Assembly: GCA_019695375.1 (NCBI GenBank)
Contig: JAIBAC010000004.1
Location: 1-56,130, forward strand
DNA from: Acidimicrobiia bacterium
GTDB lineage: Bacteria; Actinomycetota; Acidimicrobiia; UBA2766
Length of the DNA: 56,130 bases
Direction of reading: 5' to 3'
The number at the start of each line of letters is the position of its first letter. Position 1 is the stretch's first letter. A model generated the notes under the pieces. It saw only the letters and a list, made by a program, of their open reading frames with translations. It did no database searches and was not told the origin of the DNA. This document shows, piece by piece, positions 42,399 through 49,958 of this stretch. The position numbers and the translations under genes are program-made.

Positions 42399-44469
42399 AC
42401 AGCCGGCAGATGCCGGCACACCCGCCGAGCCCGATGCAGACGAGGGCGTGGACACCGGCGTCGGTGACCCGCCGATCGAGGGCGTGGCCGGCGAGGTGAC
42501 CGCGGCGGCGGAGGCCGCGCAAGCCGATGCGGTTGCGATTGGCCACGACACCTCCGACCGTCCCGAGGTGACCGCGGCCGGGGTCGACGGCGGGAGCGAC
42601 GCGCCCGAGGCGGTCGAGACGACCGGGTCGGCGCCTGATGCCGACCAGCCGGCGGTCAGCGTTGAGGCTGTCGCCGAGGCCGACGCCGGGGTCGCCGAGT
42701 TCGTGACGTCGTCGGAGGCCGCCGCCGGGGCGGTGCCGGCAGCAGAGGCCGAAGCAGCTGTCGAGGCGGTGGCGGAGGTCGAGATGCCCCTCAGCGACGT
42801 CGTCGCGGAGGAAGCCGCCCTCGCCGGCGGATCCGAACCGGCCGGGGACGCCCCCGGTCGCGAGCCGGAGGCCGCCGCGCAACAGGCGGAAGGTGCCGAG
42901 CCGGCCGGCGCAGATGAGACAGAGGCCGGCGACGGCGCGGCCGCGCCGATCGCGGTCGGCGAGACGACCGGCGACACCGGTGTCGACGGCGCGGAGACTG
43001 CCGACGCCGCCGATGCCGGCTCCGACCCCGACGGCACACGGCGCACGATCAAGCGCCGGCGCCGGCGACGCCGGCCTGCATCCCAGACCGATGGTGACGC
43101 CGCCGCAGAGACCGCGTCCGAAGTGGACACCGCCGCGGCCGGGAGCCCCGGCACCACACCGGCCCGCAACAAGGGCGAGGCGGCTCCTGCCCAGAGCGCT
43201 GAGGCCGACAAGGACGACAAGGACGAGCGCGGCCGCCTCCAGATGCTCATCCACGTCGAAGGTGACCGCGTCCAGGTGTCAGTGCTCGAAGGCCGGACCC
43301 TCGTCGAGCACTACGTGGCAGACCGCACCTCGCAGTCCCTCGCGGGCAACATCTACCTCGGCAAGGTCCAGAACGTGCTTCCCGGGATGGAGGCCGCGTT
43401 CGTCGACATCGGAACGCCCAAGAACGCCGTGCTCTACGCCGGTGACGTCCGATTCATCGCCGACGAGTTCGAGACGAAGTCGCCGCGGATCGAGGACATC
43501 CTCGAGGTCGGCCAGTCGGTGCTCGTCCAGGTCGTAAAGGACCCGATGGGCTCCAAGGGAGCGCGCCTCACGACCGAGATCAGCCTTCCCGGGCGCTTCC
43601 TCGTGTTGGTGCCCGAGAGCGATTCGACCGGCATCTCGCGCCGGCTCGCGGAGTCCGAGCGGGAACGGCTCCGTGATGTGCTGCGCAGGATCCGGCCCGA
43701 CGGATTCGGCGTGATCGTGCGCACGGCGGCCGAGTACACCAGCGAGGAGAAGCTGTCACTCGACATGCAACGCCTCGAGGAGCTGTGGAAGGACGTCTAC
43801 CGCGAGGCGACGCGGGCCAACCCGCCCGACCTCGTCTACGAGGAGCCTGACCTCGTGATCCGCACCGTGCGTGAGATCTTCAGCGGCGAGTTCCGCCGTC
43901 TCATCGTCGACGACAGGGAGGTCTACGACAAGATCTGCGCGTACCTCCACGACTACGAGCCCGACCTGCTGCAGCGGATCCAGCTCTACGACGATGACAT
44001 GTCGCTGTACCGCAGGTACCACGTGAGCGAGCAGCTCCGCCAGGGTCTGGCGCGCAAGGTCTGGCTCCCGTCGGGTGGTTCGCTGGTTTTCGACAGCGCC
44101 GAGGCACTCACGGTCATCGACGTGAACACGTCCAAGAACGTGGGAAAGAGCAGTCTCGAGGAGACCGTCTTCCAGAACAACCTCGAGGCCGCCGACGAGA
44201 TCGCCCGGCAGCTGCGGCTGCGTGACATCGGCGGCATCATCGTCATCGACTTCATCGACATGGAGACCGCCAAGAACCGCCAGGCGGTGCTGCGCGCGTT
44301 CCGTGAGGCAGTGGCGCGGGACAAGACCAAGACCCAGGTGTACGACATCAGCGACCTCGGGCTCGTGGAGATGACCCGCAAGAACGTGAGCGAGGGCCTC
44401 ATCTCGGCGTTCAGCCACTCGTGCCCGGACTGCAGCGGCCGCGGGATCCTGATCGACGAGGACTTCTGA
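42334..44469 (+). CDS. rne: Ribonuclease E/G with long acidic N-terminal extension
   Basis: The protein is 711 aa from ATG 42334, which has an ideal AAAGGAG 7 bases upstream even though it lies inside the preceding gene. Residues 1-300 are disordered, rich in Ala, Glu and Asp, with a basic patch KRRRRRRRP near 230. The catalytic part follows: S1 domain (IYLGKVQNVLPGMEAAFVDIG), RNase H-like and 5'-sensor regions, DNase I-like site with Asp596 (VIDVNTSKN) and Asp639 (VIDFIDM), and a Zn-link CPDC (Cys697, Cys700) that makes dimers. It has no C-terminal degradosome scaffold, so the N-terminal extension, as in other Actinobacteria, probably carries partner contacts. It initiates mRNA decay and processes rRNA. 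Confidence 0.93.
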   Translation: MARFVRKPRPTHQPRRSHHGSEQPADAGTPAEPDADEGVDTGVGDPPIEGVAGEVTAAAEAAQADAVAIGHDTSDRPEVTAAGVDGGSDAPEAVETTGSAPDADQPAVSVEAVAEADAGVAEFVTSSEAAAGAVPAAEAEAAVEAVAEVEMPLSDVVAEEAALAGGSEPAGDAPGREPEAAAQQAEGAEPAGADETEAGDGAAAPIAVGETTGDTGVDGAETADAADAGSDPDGTRRTIKRRRRRRRPASQTDGDAAAETASEVDTAAAGSPGTTPARNKGEAAPAQSAEADKDDKDERGRLQMLIHVEGDRVQVSVLEGRTLVEHYVADRTSQSLAGNIYLGKVQNVLPGMEAAFVDIGTPKNAVLYAGDVRFIADEFETKSPRIEDILEVGQSVLVQVVKDPMGSKGARLTTEISLPGRFLVLVPESDSTGISRRLAESERERLRDVLRRIRPDGFGVIVRTAAEYTSEEKLSLDMQRLEELWKDVYREATRANPPDLVYEEPDLVIRTVREIFSGEFRRLIVDDREVYDKICAYLHDYEPDLLQRIQLYDDDMSLYRRYHVSEQLRQGLARKVWLPSGGSLVFDSAEALTVIDVNTSKNVGKSSLEETVFQNNLEAADEIARQLRLRDIGGIIVIDFIDMETAKNRQAVLRAFREAVARDKTKTQVYDISDLGLVEMTRKNVSEGLISAFSHSCPDCSGRGILIDEDF

Positions 44470-44619
44470 CGCCGTCGCGCCGCAACCGCGCGGGCGGCGG
44501 CGGATCGAGGCCGCCGGCAGGGGAGCTGGCGCCGGAGGCCGAAGTCCACTGTAGATTTCCTTGCAGTGCCGCGACCCGGGCCAGACCGGGGTGGCACGAC
44601 GAACAGAAAGGACACGCCG

Positions 44620-44775
44620 ATGGGAGGCCTGGGAGCTACAGAACTCCTGATCATCCTCGCCGTCGTCGTACTGCTCTTCGGCGCGACACGGCTGCCGAAG
44701 CTGGCCCGCTCGCTGGGCGAGTCCAAGAAGGAGTTCGCCGAAGGCGCCGGCACCGGCGCCGACGACGACTCCTGA
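44620..44775 (+). CDS. tatA: Sec-independent translocase subunit TatA (orphan)
   Basis: The protein is 51 aa from ATG 44620 (AGAAAGGA upstream). One TM helix ([17 protein letters not shown]) is followed at the FG hinge by an amphipathic helix ([16 protein letters not shown]) and a short acidic tail, the TatA/E plan. TatA oligomers form the translocation path for folded proteins with RR signals, such as the phosphoesterase at 2661. There is no tatB or tatC nearby; in most Actinobacteria tatA and tatC lie together. It has 150 bp of leader after rne, so a separate promoter is likely. A second tatA copy elsewhere in the genome would not be surprising. Confidence 0.9.
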   Translation: MGGLGATELLIILAVVVLLFGATRLPKLARSLGESKKEFAEGAGTGADDDS

Positions 44776-44814
44776 GCAGGCGCGGCGCCTTCGTCGCCCC
44801 CGGGACCACGCTGC

Positions 44815-44820
44815 TACCCT
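44815..44820 (+). promoter_or_regulatory. -10 box TACCCT of a probable leaderless promoter (rplU)
   Basis: TACCCT ends 9 bases before ATG 44830, and there is no ribosome binding site. Confidence 0.45.
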
Positions 44821-44829
44821 CGGGCGTCT

Positions 44830-45132
44830 ATGCACGCAGTGATAAAGACCGGCGGGAAGCAGTACAAGGTGGGCGAGGGTGACGTGCTCGACGTCGAGCG
44901 CCTCTCCGGTGCCCCCGGAGACGAGGTCGAGCTGCCGGCCGTCATGGTCTTCGACGGCGCCGACATCAAGACCGGTGACTCCGCCGGGACCGTGCGTGCA
45001 CGCCTCGTGCAGGAGCTCAAGGGACCCAAGCTCACCGTCTTCAAGTACAAGTCCAAGACGGGCTACCGCAAGAAGAACGGCCACCGCCAGATCCAGTCCC
45101 GCATCGAGATCGTCTCGATCTCCCAGGGCTGA
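44830..45132 (+). CDS. rplU: 50S ribosomal protein L21
   Basis: The protein is 100 aa, normal for L21. It starts MHAVIKTGGKQYKVGEGDVLDVERL, with the conserved KTGGKQYKV motif, and ends KKNGHRQIQSRIEIVSI, including the rRNA-contact segment YRKKNGHRQ. L21 binds 23S rRNA next to L20. A -10 box 9 bases before the ATG and no ribosome binding site indicate an essentially leaderless mRNA, unusual for a highly expressed ribosomal gene. rpmA follows 21 bp downstream. Confidence 0.97.
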   Translation: MHAVIKTGGKQYKVGEGDVLDVERLSGAPGDEVELPAVMVFDGADIKTGDSAGTVRARLVQELKGPKLTVFKYKSKTGYRKKNGHRQIQSRIEIVSISQG

Positions 45133-45153
45133 CAACGACGAGCAGGACCAGCA

Positions 45154-45411
45154 ATGTCCAAGACCAAGAGCGGCGGCTCGAGCCGAAACGGACGTGATTC
45201 GCACGCCCAGCGCCTCGGGATCAAAGCCCACACGGGCGAGCTCGTGCATGCCGGCACGATCATCGTGCGCCAGCGTGGCACCCGCTGGCACCCCGGTGAC
45301 AACGTCGGCAAAGGCAGCGACGACACGCTCTTCGCCAAGGTGCACGGCCACGTCCGCTTCCAGCAGGGCAAGCGCCGCTTCGTGCACGTCGAACCCGCCG
45401 ACCTCGCCTAG
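45154..45411 (+). CDS. rpmA: 50S ribosomal protein L27
   Basis: The protein is 85 aa. The N-terminus [26 protein letters not shown] is the flexible arm that reaches the peptidyl transferase centre; there is no cleavable propeptide like that of Firmicutes. The rest has [28 protein letters not shown] and the final strand VHFQQGK-type region. It lies between rplU and obgE as in nearly all bacteria. The gap to obgE is 195 bp and is filled by a tandem repeat array, which is unusual in this conserved trio. Confidence 0.97.
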   Translation: MSKTKSGGSSRNGRDSHAQRLGIKAHTGELVHAGTIIVRQRGTRWHPGDNVGKGSDDTLFAKVHGHVRFQQGKRRFVHVEPADLA

Positions 45412-45412
45412 C

Positions 45413-45600
45413 AGCCCCGTCCCAAACTCGGGCGGGGGTGGCCCCGTCCCAAACGCGGGCGGGGGTGGCCCCGTCCCAAACGCGGGCGGGTTGACCCGTG
45501 TGCGGGCGATTCTGCCCGCGTTTGTGGGTGGCCCCGTCCCAAACGCGGGCGGGATGACCCGTGTGCGGGCGATTCTGCCCGCGTTCGGGGGGAGAGGCAG
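45413..45600 (+). repeat. Tandem array of 27-bp and 63-bp palindromic units (family B) between rpmA and obgE
   Basis: The unit CCCCGTCCCAAACGCGGGC starts at 45442, 45469 and 45532 (a first degenerate copy with AAACTCGGGC begins near 45416). Two short 27-bp units are followed by two 63-bp units. In each long unit AAACGCGGGC and GCCCGCGTTT form a 10-bp stem around an inner CCCG-TGTG-CGGG hairpin; alternatively GCGGGC-GATTCT-GCCCGC can pair. The second long unit ends in the purine-rich RBS region of obgE. Sequence is unrelated to the 62-bp family, but size and nested design are the same. Confidence 0.9.
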
Positions 45601-45606
45601 GCGCAC

Positions 45607-46905
45607 GTGTTCGTAGACGAGGCGCAGATCAACGTCCGCGGAGGCGACGGTGGCGCCGGCTGCGCCTCCTTCCTGCGAGAGGCGCACAGGCCCAGAGGTG
45701 GCCCCGACGGTGGCGACGGTGGACGCGGCGGAGACGTGTACCTCGTCGCCGATCCCTCGGTGAGCACCCTCGTGCGCTTCACCAAGGAGATCCACTTCCG
45801 TGCGGAGTCGGGCACGCACGGCACCGGCAAGGAGCGCCACGGCCGCGGAGGCCGCGACCTCAGGGTGCTGGTCCCACCGGGCACGACGGTGCGCGACCTC
45901 GACGGCACGATCCTCGCCGACCTCGTCGGCACCGGGGATGCCTACCAGGCCGCGCACGGCGGACGTGGCGGGCGCGGCAACAAGCGGTTCCTGTCGAACC
46001 GGCACCGCGCACCGCGTTTCGCCGAGCAGGGCGAGCCGGGCGAGGAGCACTGGCTCCGCCTCGAACTGCGTCTACTGGCCGACGTCGCGATCGTGGGTTT
46101 CCCCAACGCCGGCAAGTCGACGCTGATCGCCGCTGTCAGCGCTGCCCGCCCCAAGATCGCCGACTACCCGTTCACGACCCTGACCCCGAACCTCGGCGTC
46201 GCGACCGTGGACGACCGCGACGTCGTCGTGGCCGACGTGCCAGGCCTCATCGAGGGCGCCGCCGAGGGACGCGGCCTCGGCCATCGGTTCCTACGTCACG
46301 TCGAACGTGCCCATGTCCTGCTCGTCCTGCTCGACCCGATGAACCCCGAGCACAAACCCGACGAGCAGTACAGGATCCTGCTCGACGAGCTCGGGCGCTA
46401 CCAGCCGCGCCTCGTGACGCGACCACGCGTCGTTGCGCTCTCCAAGGCGGACACCGTCGACGCCGAGACCGTCGAGCTGGTCGCGACGTCGCTCGCTCTC
46501 GGCGCCGGACGTGAGCTGCACGCCGTCTCCGCCGCCAGCCACCAAGGCCTCACACCCCTGCTGCGCAGTTGTGCGGACAGCGTCGAGAGCGCGCGATCGG
46601 CGGCGACACCGACGACCGGATACGTGGTGCACCGGCCGCGGAGCCGCGGCTTCACCGTGTACCGTGAAGGCTCCCATTGGGTCGTCGACGGTCCGGATGC
46701 CCGGCGGAGTGTCGCTCTCAACGACCTCACCGATGACCAGGCCATGGCCTACGTGCAGGAGGGCTTACGTCGATTGGGTGTCTTCGAGGCCCTGGAAGCC
46801 GCGGGCTGTCGCAGCGGTGACGAGGTGCACATAGGCGACTTCGAGTTCATGTTCGAGCCCGACAGCGAGTCCGTGGCGCCCGCGGAGGTCGAAGCCGGTG
46901 ACTGA
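45607..46905 (+). CDS. obgE: GTPase Obg/CgtA
   Basis: The protein is 432 aa from GTG 45607 (GAGAGG about 7 bases upstream). The glycine-rich Obg fold occupies residues 1-155, with repeated GGxGG and FRAESG-HGTGK segments. The GTPase domain follows: G1 GFPNAGKST from residue 164, G2 in DYPFTTLTP, G3 DVPGL, G4 a divergent LSKAD and G5 SA-ASH. The C-terminal OCT domain (about 350-420) has GFTVYREGSHWVVDGPDARR. Obg binds the 50S subunit late in assembly and links it to (p)ppGpp. The repeat array lies directly before its ribosome binding site, so it could affect obgE translation. The 3' end overlaps proB by 8 bp. Confidence 0.94.
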   Translation: MFVDEAQINVRGGDGGAGCASFLREAHRPRGGPDGGDGGRGGDVYLVADPSVSTLVRFTKEIHFRAESGTHGTGKERHGRGGRDLRVLVPPGTTVRDLDGTILADLVGTGDAYQAAHGGRGGRGNKRFLSNRHRAPRFAEQGEPGEEHWLRLELRLLADVAIVGFPNAGKSTLIAAVSAARPKIADYPFTTLTPNLGVATVDDRDVVVADVPGLIEGAAEGRGLGHRFLRHVERAHVLLVLLDPMNPEHKPDEQYRILLDELGRYQPRLVTRPRVVALSKADTVDAETVELVATSLALGAGRELHAVSAASHQGLTPLLRSCADSVESARSAATPTTGYVVHRPRSRGFTVYREGSHWVVDGPDARRSVALNDLTDDQAMAYVQEGLRRLGVFEALEAAGCRSGDEVHIGDFEFMFEPDSESVAPAEVEAGD

Positions 46906-48019
46906 GCGCGAAGCCGCTCGCGTCCTCGAGCTGGCGCCGAATCCGACACTCGTCGTCAAGATCGGCTCGAGCTCTCTCGTCGATGACGACGGTCGCGTGG
47001 ACGCCGATGCCGTGGCGCGTGTCGGTCGTCAGGTCGTCGACGCTCGCGACGCCGGAGCGCGGGTCGTCCTCGTCAGCAGCGGCGCGATCGCAGCCGGCCT
47101 GCCTGAGCTCGGCTACGACTCACGCCCTGCCGACATCGAGACCCTGCAGGCCATCGCAGCAGTCGGCCAGGTTCGGCTGATGATGGAGTACCGGGCGTGC
47201 CTCGAACCCGCCGGCGTCCGCGTGGGCCAGGTGCTCCTCACACGCTTCGACTTCGAGGAGAGAAGCCAGTACCTCCACGCACGCTCTACGTTGCGGCGCC
47301 TGCTCGAGATCGGGGTGCTCCCGATCGTGAACGAGAACGACACCGTCGCCGACGACGAGATCCGCTTCGGCGAGAACGACCGTCTCTCGGCGCTTGTCGC
47401 GCACCTGATCGCAGCGGATGCGCTCGTGCTCCTCACCGATCAACCAGGGTTGCTGTCGTCCGACCCGAGGCTGAGCGAGGACGCGACCCTCATCGACGAG
47501 GTGCACGCCGTCGACGCCGAGCTCGAGGCCGTCGCCGGTGCCGGTGGTCCGCTCGGCTCCGGCGGGATGGCATCCAAGCTCGCAGCGGCACGCATGGCGG
47601 GCTGGTCCGGTGTCGCGACCCTGATCGCCGATGCCGCGCGTGACGACGTCCTCGCTGCGCTCATGGAGGGTCGCAGCGTGGGCACGGTGGTGCGTCCCCA
47701 CGACCGCCGCCTCTCGAGTCGCAAGCTCTGGATCGCGTTCGCGCAGGCTGCAGCGGGGCGCATCTTCGTCGACGACGGAGCGGCACGAGCGCTGGAGCGG
47801 GAGGGCTCGTCGCTGCTCGCCGTCGGTGTCGTCGCAGTCAGCGGCGATTTCCACACCGGTGACGTGGTCGAGGTCTGCTCGCGGGAAGGGGCGCTCGTGG
47901 CCAAGGGCCTCACCCGCGTGGATTCGAAGGAGGTCGCCGAGATCCTGGGGAAGCGGGACGCGCCGGTGGTATGTCACCGCGACGACCTCGTCGTGTTGAC
48001 CGGGGGTCCTGGTCTGTGA
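46898..48019 (+). CDS. proB: Glutamate 5-kinase
   Basis: The protein is 373 aa from GTG 46898, inside the end of obgE. The kinase domain begins LVVKIGSSSLVDDDGRVD (about residues 14-31) and contains VSSGAIAAGL, PIVNENDTVADDEI, FGENDRLSALVA and GTGG-type LGSGGMASKLAAAR motifs. The C-terminal PUA domain lies at about 280-370. It makes glutamyl-5-phosphate, the first step of proline synthesis and the feedback-inhibited one. In many bacteria proA follows; here an unrelated unknown gene overlaps its stop (GTGA), and proA must lie elsewhere. Confidence 0.95.
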   Translation: MTEREAARVLELAPNPTLVVKIGSSSLVDDDGRVDADAVARVGRQVVDARDAGARVVLVSSGAIAAGLPELGYDSRPADIETLQAIAAVGQVRLMMEYRACLEPAGVRVGQVLLTRFDFEERSQYLHARSTLRRLLEIGVLPIVNENDTVADDEIRFGENDRLSALVAHLIAADALVLLTDQPGLLSSDPRLSEDATLIDEVHAVDAELEAVAGAGGPLGSGGMASKLAAARMAGWSGVATLIADAARDDVLAALMEGRSVGTVVRPHDRRLSSRKLWIAFAQAAAGRIFVDDGAARALEREGSSLLAVGVVAVSGDFHTGDVVEVCSREGALVAKGLTRVDSKEVAEILGKRDAPVVCHRDDLVVLTGGPGL

Positions 48020-48882
48020 CCGAGGACGAGATCGCCGGGATCATCGCCGGGATGCGGACGCTCTCACGTCAGCTCGGGCAGGCGGAGCTGAACCGGCGCC
48101 TCGACGCGTGCGGTCGCTTCGGGCAGGCTCGCTCGATCGCAGAGGATCCGCTCGGACGCGTGCTCGGGGGGCACAGGGACAAGTACGGCGTCGACTGGGT
48201 CCGCCGCAGCGTACCGATCGGCGTCGTTGCTCTCGCCGACGCCGACTCGGACCGCATTGCCGACACCATCCTCGGCGGGAACGCGTGCGTGTGGAGCGGG
48301 ATGGACGACACCGAGGTCCGCGAGGGGATCTCGCGAGCCGGTTTCCCCGACGACCTCGTGCGCAGCTTCGACGAAGTGCCCCAGGTCGAGATCGATGCGT
48401 TGTGGCGCGGCGACGGCGACATCGTCCTCGCCGAGCGCACCGGCGGCAGTCGTCACGTCTACGTCGATGCCGACGCCAACGAGCACCATGTCGCATACGT
48501 GTGCGTCAACGCGGCGAGCCATCACAGTGCAGACACGTTCGTGTTCCACACAGACTTCTCCAAGTCTGCGGCGACGGACGTTCGCAACGCGCTCGAGACG
48601 CTGGGCGAGACAGCCACGTTCGTGACGGTCGCCAACGTGGTCGAAGCAGCCGAGACGATCGACGCCCGCTCGTCCGGCGAGGTGGAGACCGTGATGACGA
48701 CGAACCTCGTGGCGCTGCGCGAGTTCTTCGGCCGCGTCGATGCCGCCGTCGTGATCGCCAACGCGTCGCCGGCGCTCGTGGAGGACAAGTTCCTCACGCG
48801 TTCGGTCCGTGACTTCACGCGGAGCCGCTGGGAGGGCTTCGGCGACGGGCAGACGCTCCCCCTCGGCCAGCTCCCGCTCTAG
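48016..48882 (+). CDS. Hypothetical protein coupled to proB
   Basis: The protein is 288 aa from GTG 48016, overlapping the proB stop by 4 bp. I do not recognise the family. It has no signal peptide, membrane helix or nucleotide-binding loop. The first 45 residues are helical (RTLSRQLGQAELNRRLDACGRFGQAR); the rest alternates short strands and helices, with a His-rich stretch (NEHHVAYVCVNAASHHSADTF) near the middle and an FVTVANVVEAAETID segment later. Codon use is like the neighbours. The coupling to proB would suggest a link with proline or glutamate metabolism, but that is inference only. Confidence 0.62.
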   Translation: MTEDEIAGIIAGMRTLSRQLGQAELNRRLDACGRFGQARSIAEDPLGRVLGGHRDKYGVDWVRRSVPIGVVALADADSDRIADTILGGNACVWSGMDDTEVREGISRAGFPDDLVRSFDEVPQVEIDALWRGDGDIVLAERTGGSRHVYVDADANEHHVAYVCVNAASHHSADTFVFHTDFSKSAATDVRNALETLGETATFVTVANVVEAAETIDARSSGEVETVMTTNLVALREFFGRVDAAVVIANASPALVEDKFLTRSVRDFTRSRWEGFGDGQTLPLGQLPL

Positions 48883-48930
48883 CGAGCTGGGCTCCCTGTT
48901 GGAGAACAGCTCGGCCATCCGGTCGGGCTC

Positions 48931-49000
48931 GGATAACGAGAGGCGCGCTTTCGCGTACCCCTGTTATCCAACCCCCCTAGCTGGCCGACCGGTTATCCAA
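48931..49000. promoter_or_regulatory. Three GTTATCC sites upstream of the MoxR/VWA operon
   Basis: GGATAAC lies at 48931-48937, and its reverse complement GTTATCC with trailing AA lies at 48963-48971 and 48992-49000. The first and second form an inverted pair about 25 bp apart; the second and third are direct copies 29 bp apart. They are AT-rich islands in GC-rich DNA. The third ends 28 bp before the -10 box TACACT, a typical position for an activator or an upstream operator. The regulator is not identified. Confidence 0.55.
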
Positions 49001-49028
49001 TCCATAGTGCCGGGTTCAGGGCGGTCGG

Positions 49029-49034
49029 TACACT
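49029..49034 (+). promoter_or_regulatory. -10 box TACACT of a probable leaderless promoter (MoxR gene)
   Basis: TACACT ends 9 bases before GTG 49044. The same hexamer is used at tig. Confidence 0.45.
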
Positions 49035-49043
49035 CGCCGCATC

Positions 49044-49958
49044 GTGACTGCACACACCCAGGATCCCACCGCTGCCGCTGTGCCGTCCGTCCCGATCTGG
49101 GCGGACATCGAAGACGTCGCCCCGCGCCTGCGCGAGACCGGCTACGTGGCGGACCGTTCGATCGCAAGCGTCGTGTTCCTCGCCGACCGCCTCGGCAAGC
49201 CCGTCCTCCTCGAGGGCCCCGCCGGCGTTGGCAAGACCGAGCTGGCGAAGGCCATCGCGTCGGCGAGTGGGCGCCGTCTCATCCGGCTGCAGTGCTACGA
49301 GGGCCTCGACGAGGCGAAGGCCCTGTACGAGTGGAACTACAAGAAGCAGCTGCTGCGCATCCAGGCCGACCAAGCCCACGACCACGCCTGGGACGAGATC
49401 GAAGAGTCCATCTTCGACGAGCCGTTCCTGCTCGAGCGGCCTCTGCTCGAGGCGATCCGCAGCGAGGAACCCGTGGTGCTGCTCGTCGACGAGGTCGACC
49501 GCGTCGAGGTCGAGACCGAGGCGCTGCTGCTGGAGATCCTGTCGGACTTCCAGGTGTCGATCCCTGAGCTGGGCACGCTGCGGGCTGCCTCACGTCCGAC
49601 GGTGCTGCTCACCTCCAACAACACGCGCGAGCTGTCCGAGGCCCTCAAGCGCCGCTGCCTCTACCTCCACATCGACTACCCCGAGCCCGAGCGCGAGCGC
49701 GAGATAGTCCAGGCGCGCGTGCCGGGGGTGGGTGCCGAGCTGGCCGATCAGGTCGCGCGCCTCGTGCGCAGCATCCGCACCATGGACCTGAAGAAGGCCC
49801 CGTCGATCGCAGAGTCCCTGGACTGGGCACGCACACTGCTCCTCCTCGGCGTGCGCCACGTCGACACCGACACCGCCAAGGCGACGCTGAACGTGCTCCT
49901 CAAGCACCAGAGCGACCTCGTCAAGGTCGCCAAGGAGCTCACCGTCGAGGACGCATGA
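49044..49958 (+). CDS. MoxR-family AAA+ ATPase
   Basis: The protein is 304 aa from GTG 49044. AAA+ motifs are Walker A GPAGVGKT (58-65), Walker B VVLLVDEVDRVEVETE and sensor 1 in TVLLTSNNTRELSEALKRRC. The segment EALLLEILSDFQVSIPELGT is the MoxR pre-sensor insert. MoxR ATPases are chaperones that, together with VWA-domain partners, insert cofactors or remodel enzyme complexes; the CoxD/CoxE pair of CO dehydrogenase is the model. The VWA gene follows with an ATGA overlap, so they form one operon. No dehydrogenase gene is near, so the client enzyme is unknown. Three GTTATCC sites lie upstream. Confidence 0.92.
   Translation: MTAHTQDPTAAAVPSVPIWADIEDVAPRLRETGYVADRSIASVVFLADRLGKPVLLEGPAGVGKTELAKAIASASGRRLIRLQCYEGLDEAKALYEWNYKKQLLRIQADQAHDHAWDEIEESIFDEPFLLERPLLEAIRSEEPVVLLVDEVDRVEVETEALLLEILSDFQVSIPELGTLRAASRPTVLLTSNNTRELSEALKRRCLYLHIDYPEPEREREIVQARVPGVGAELADQVARLVRSIRTMDLKKAPSIAESLDWARTLLLLGVRHVDTDTAKATLNVLLKHQSDLVKVAKELTVEDA

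Noticed and set aside
43756-46050. 764-codon minus-strand frame over rne, tatA, rplU, rpmA and the family B repeats
   Set aside because: It is a shadow of well-identified plus-strand genes.
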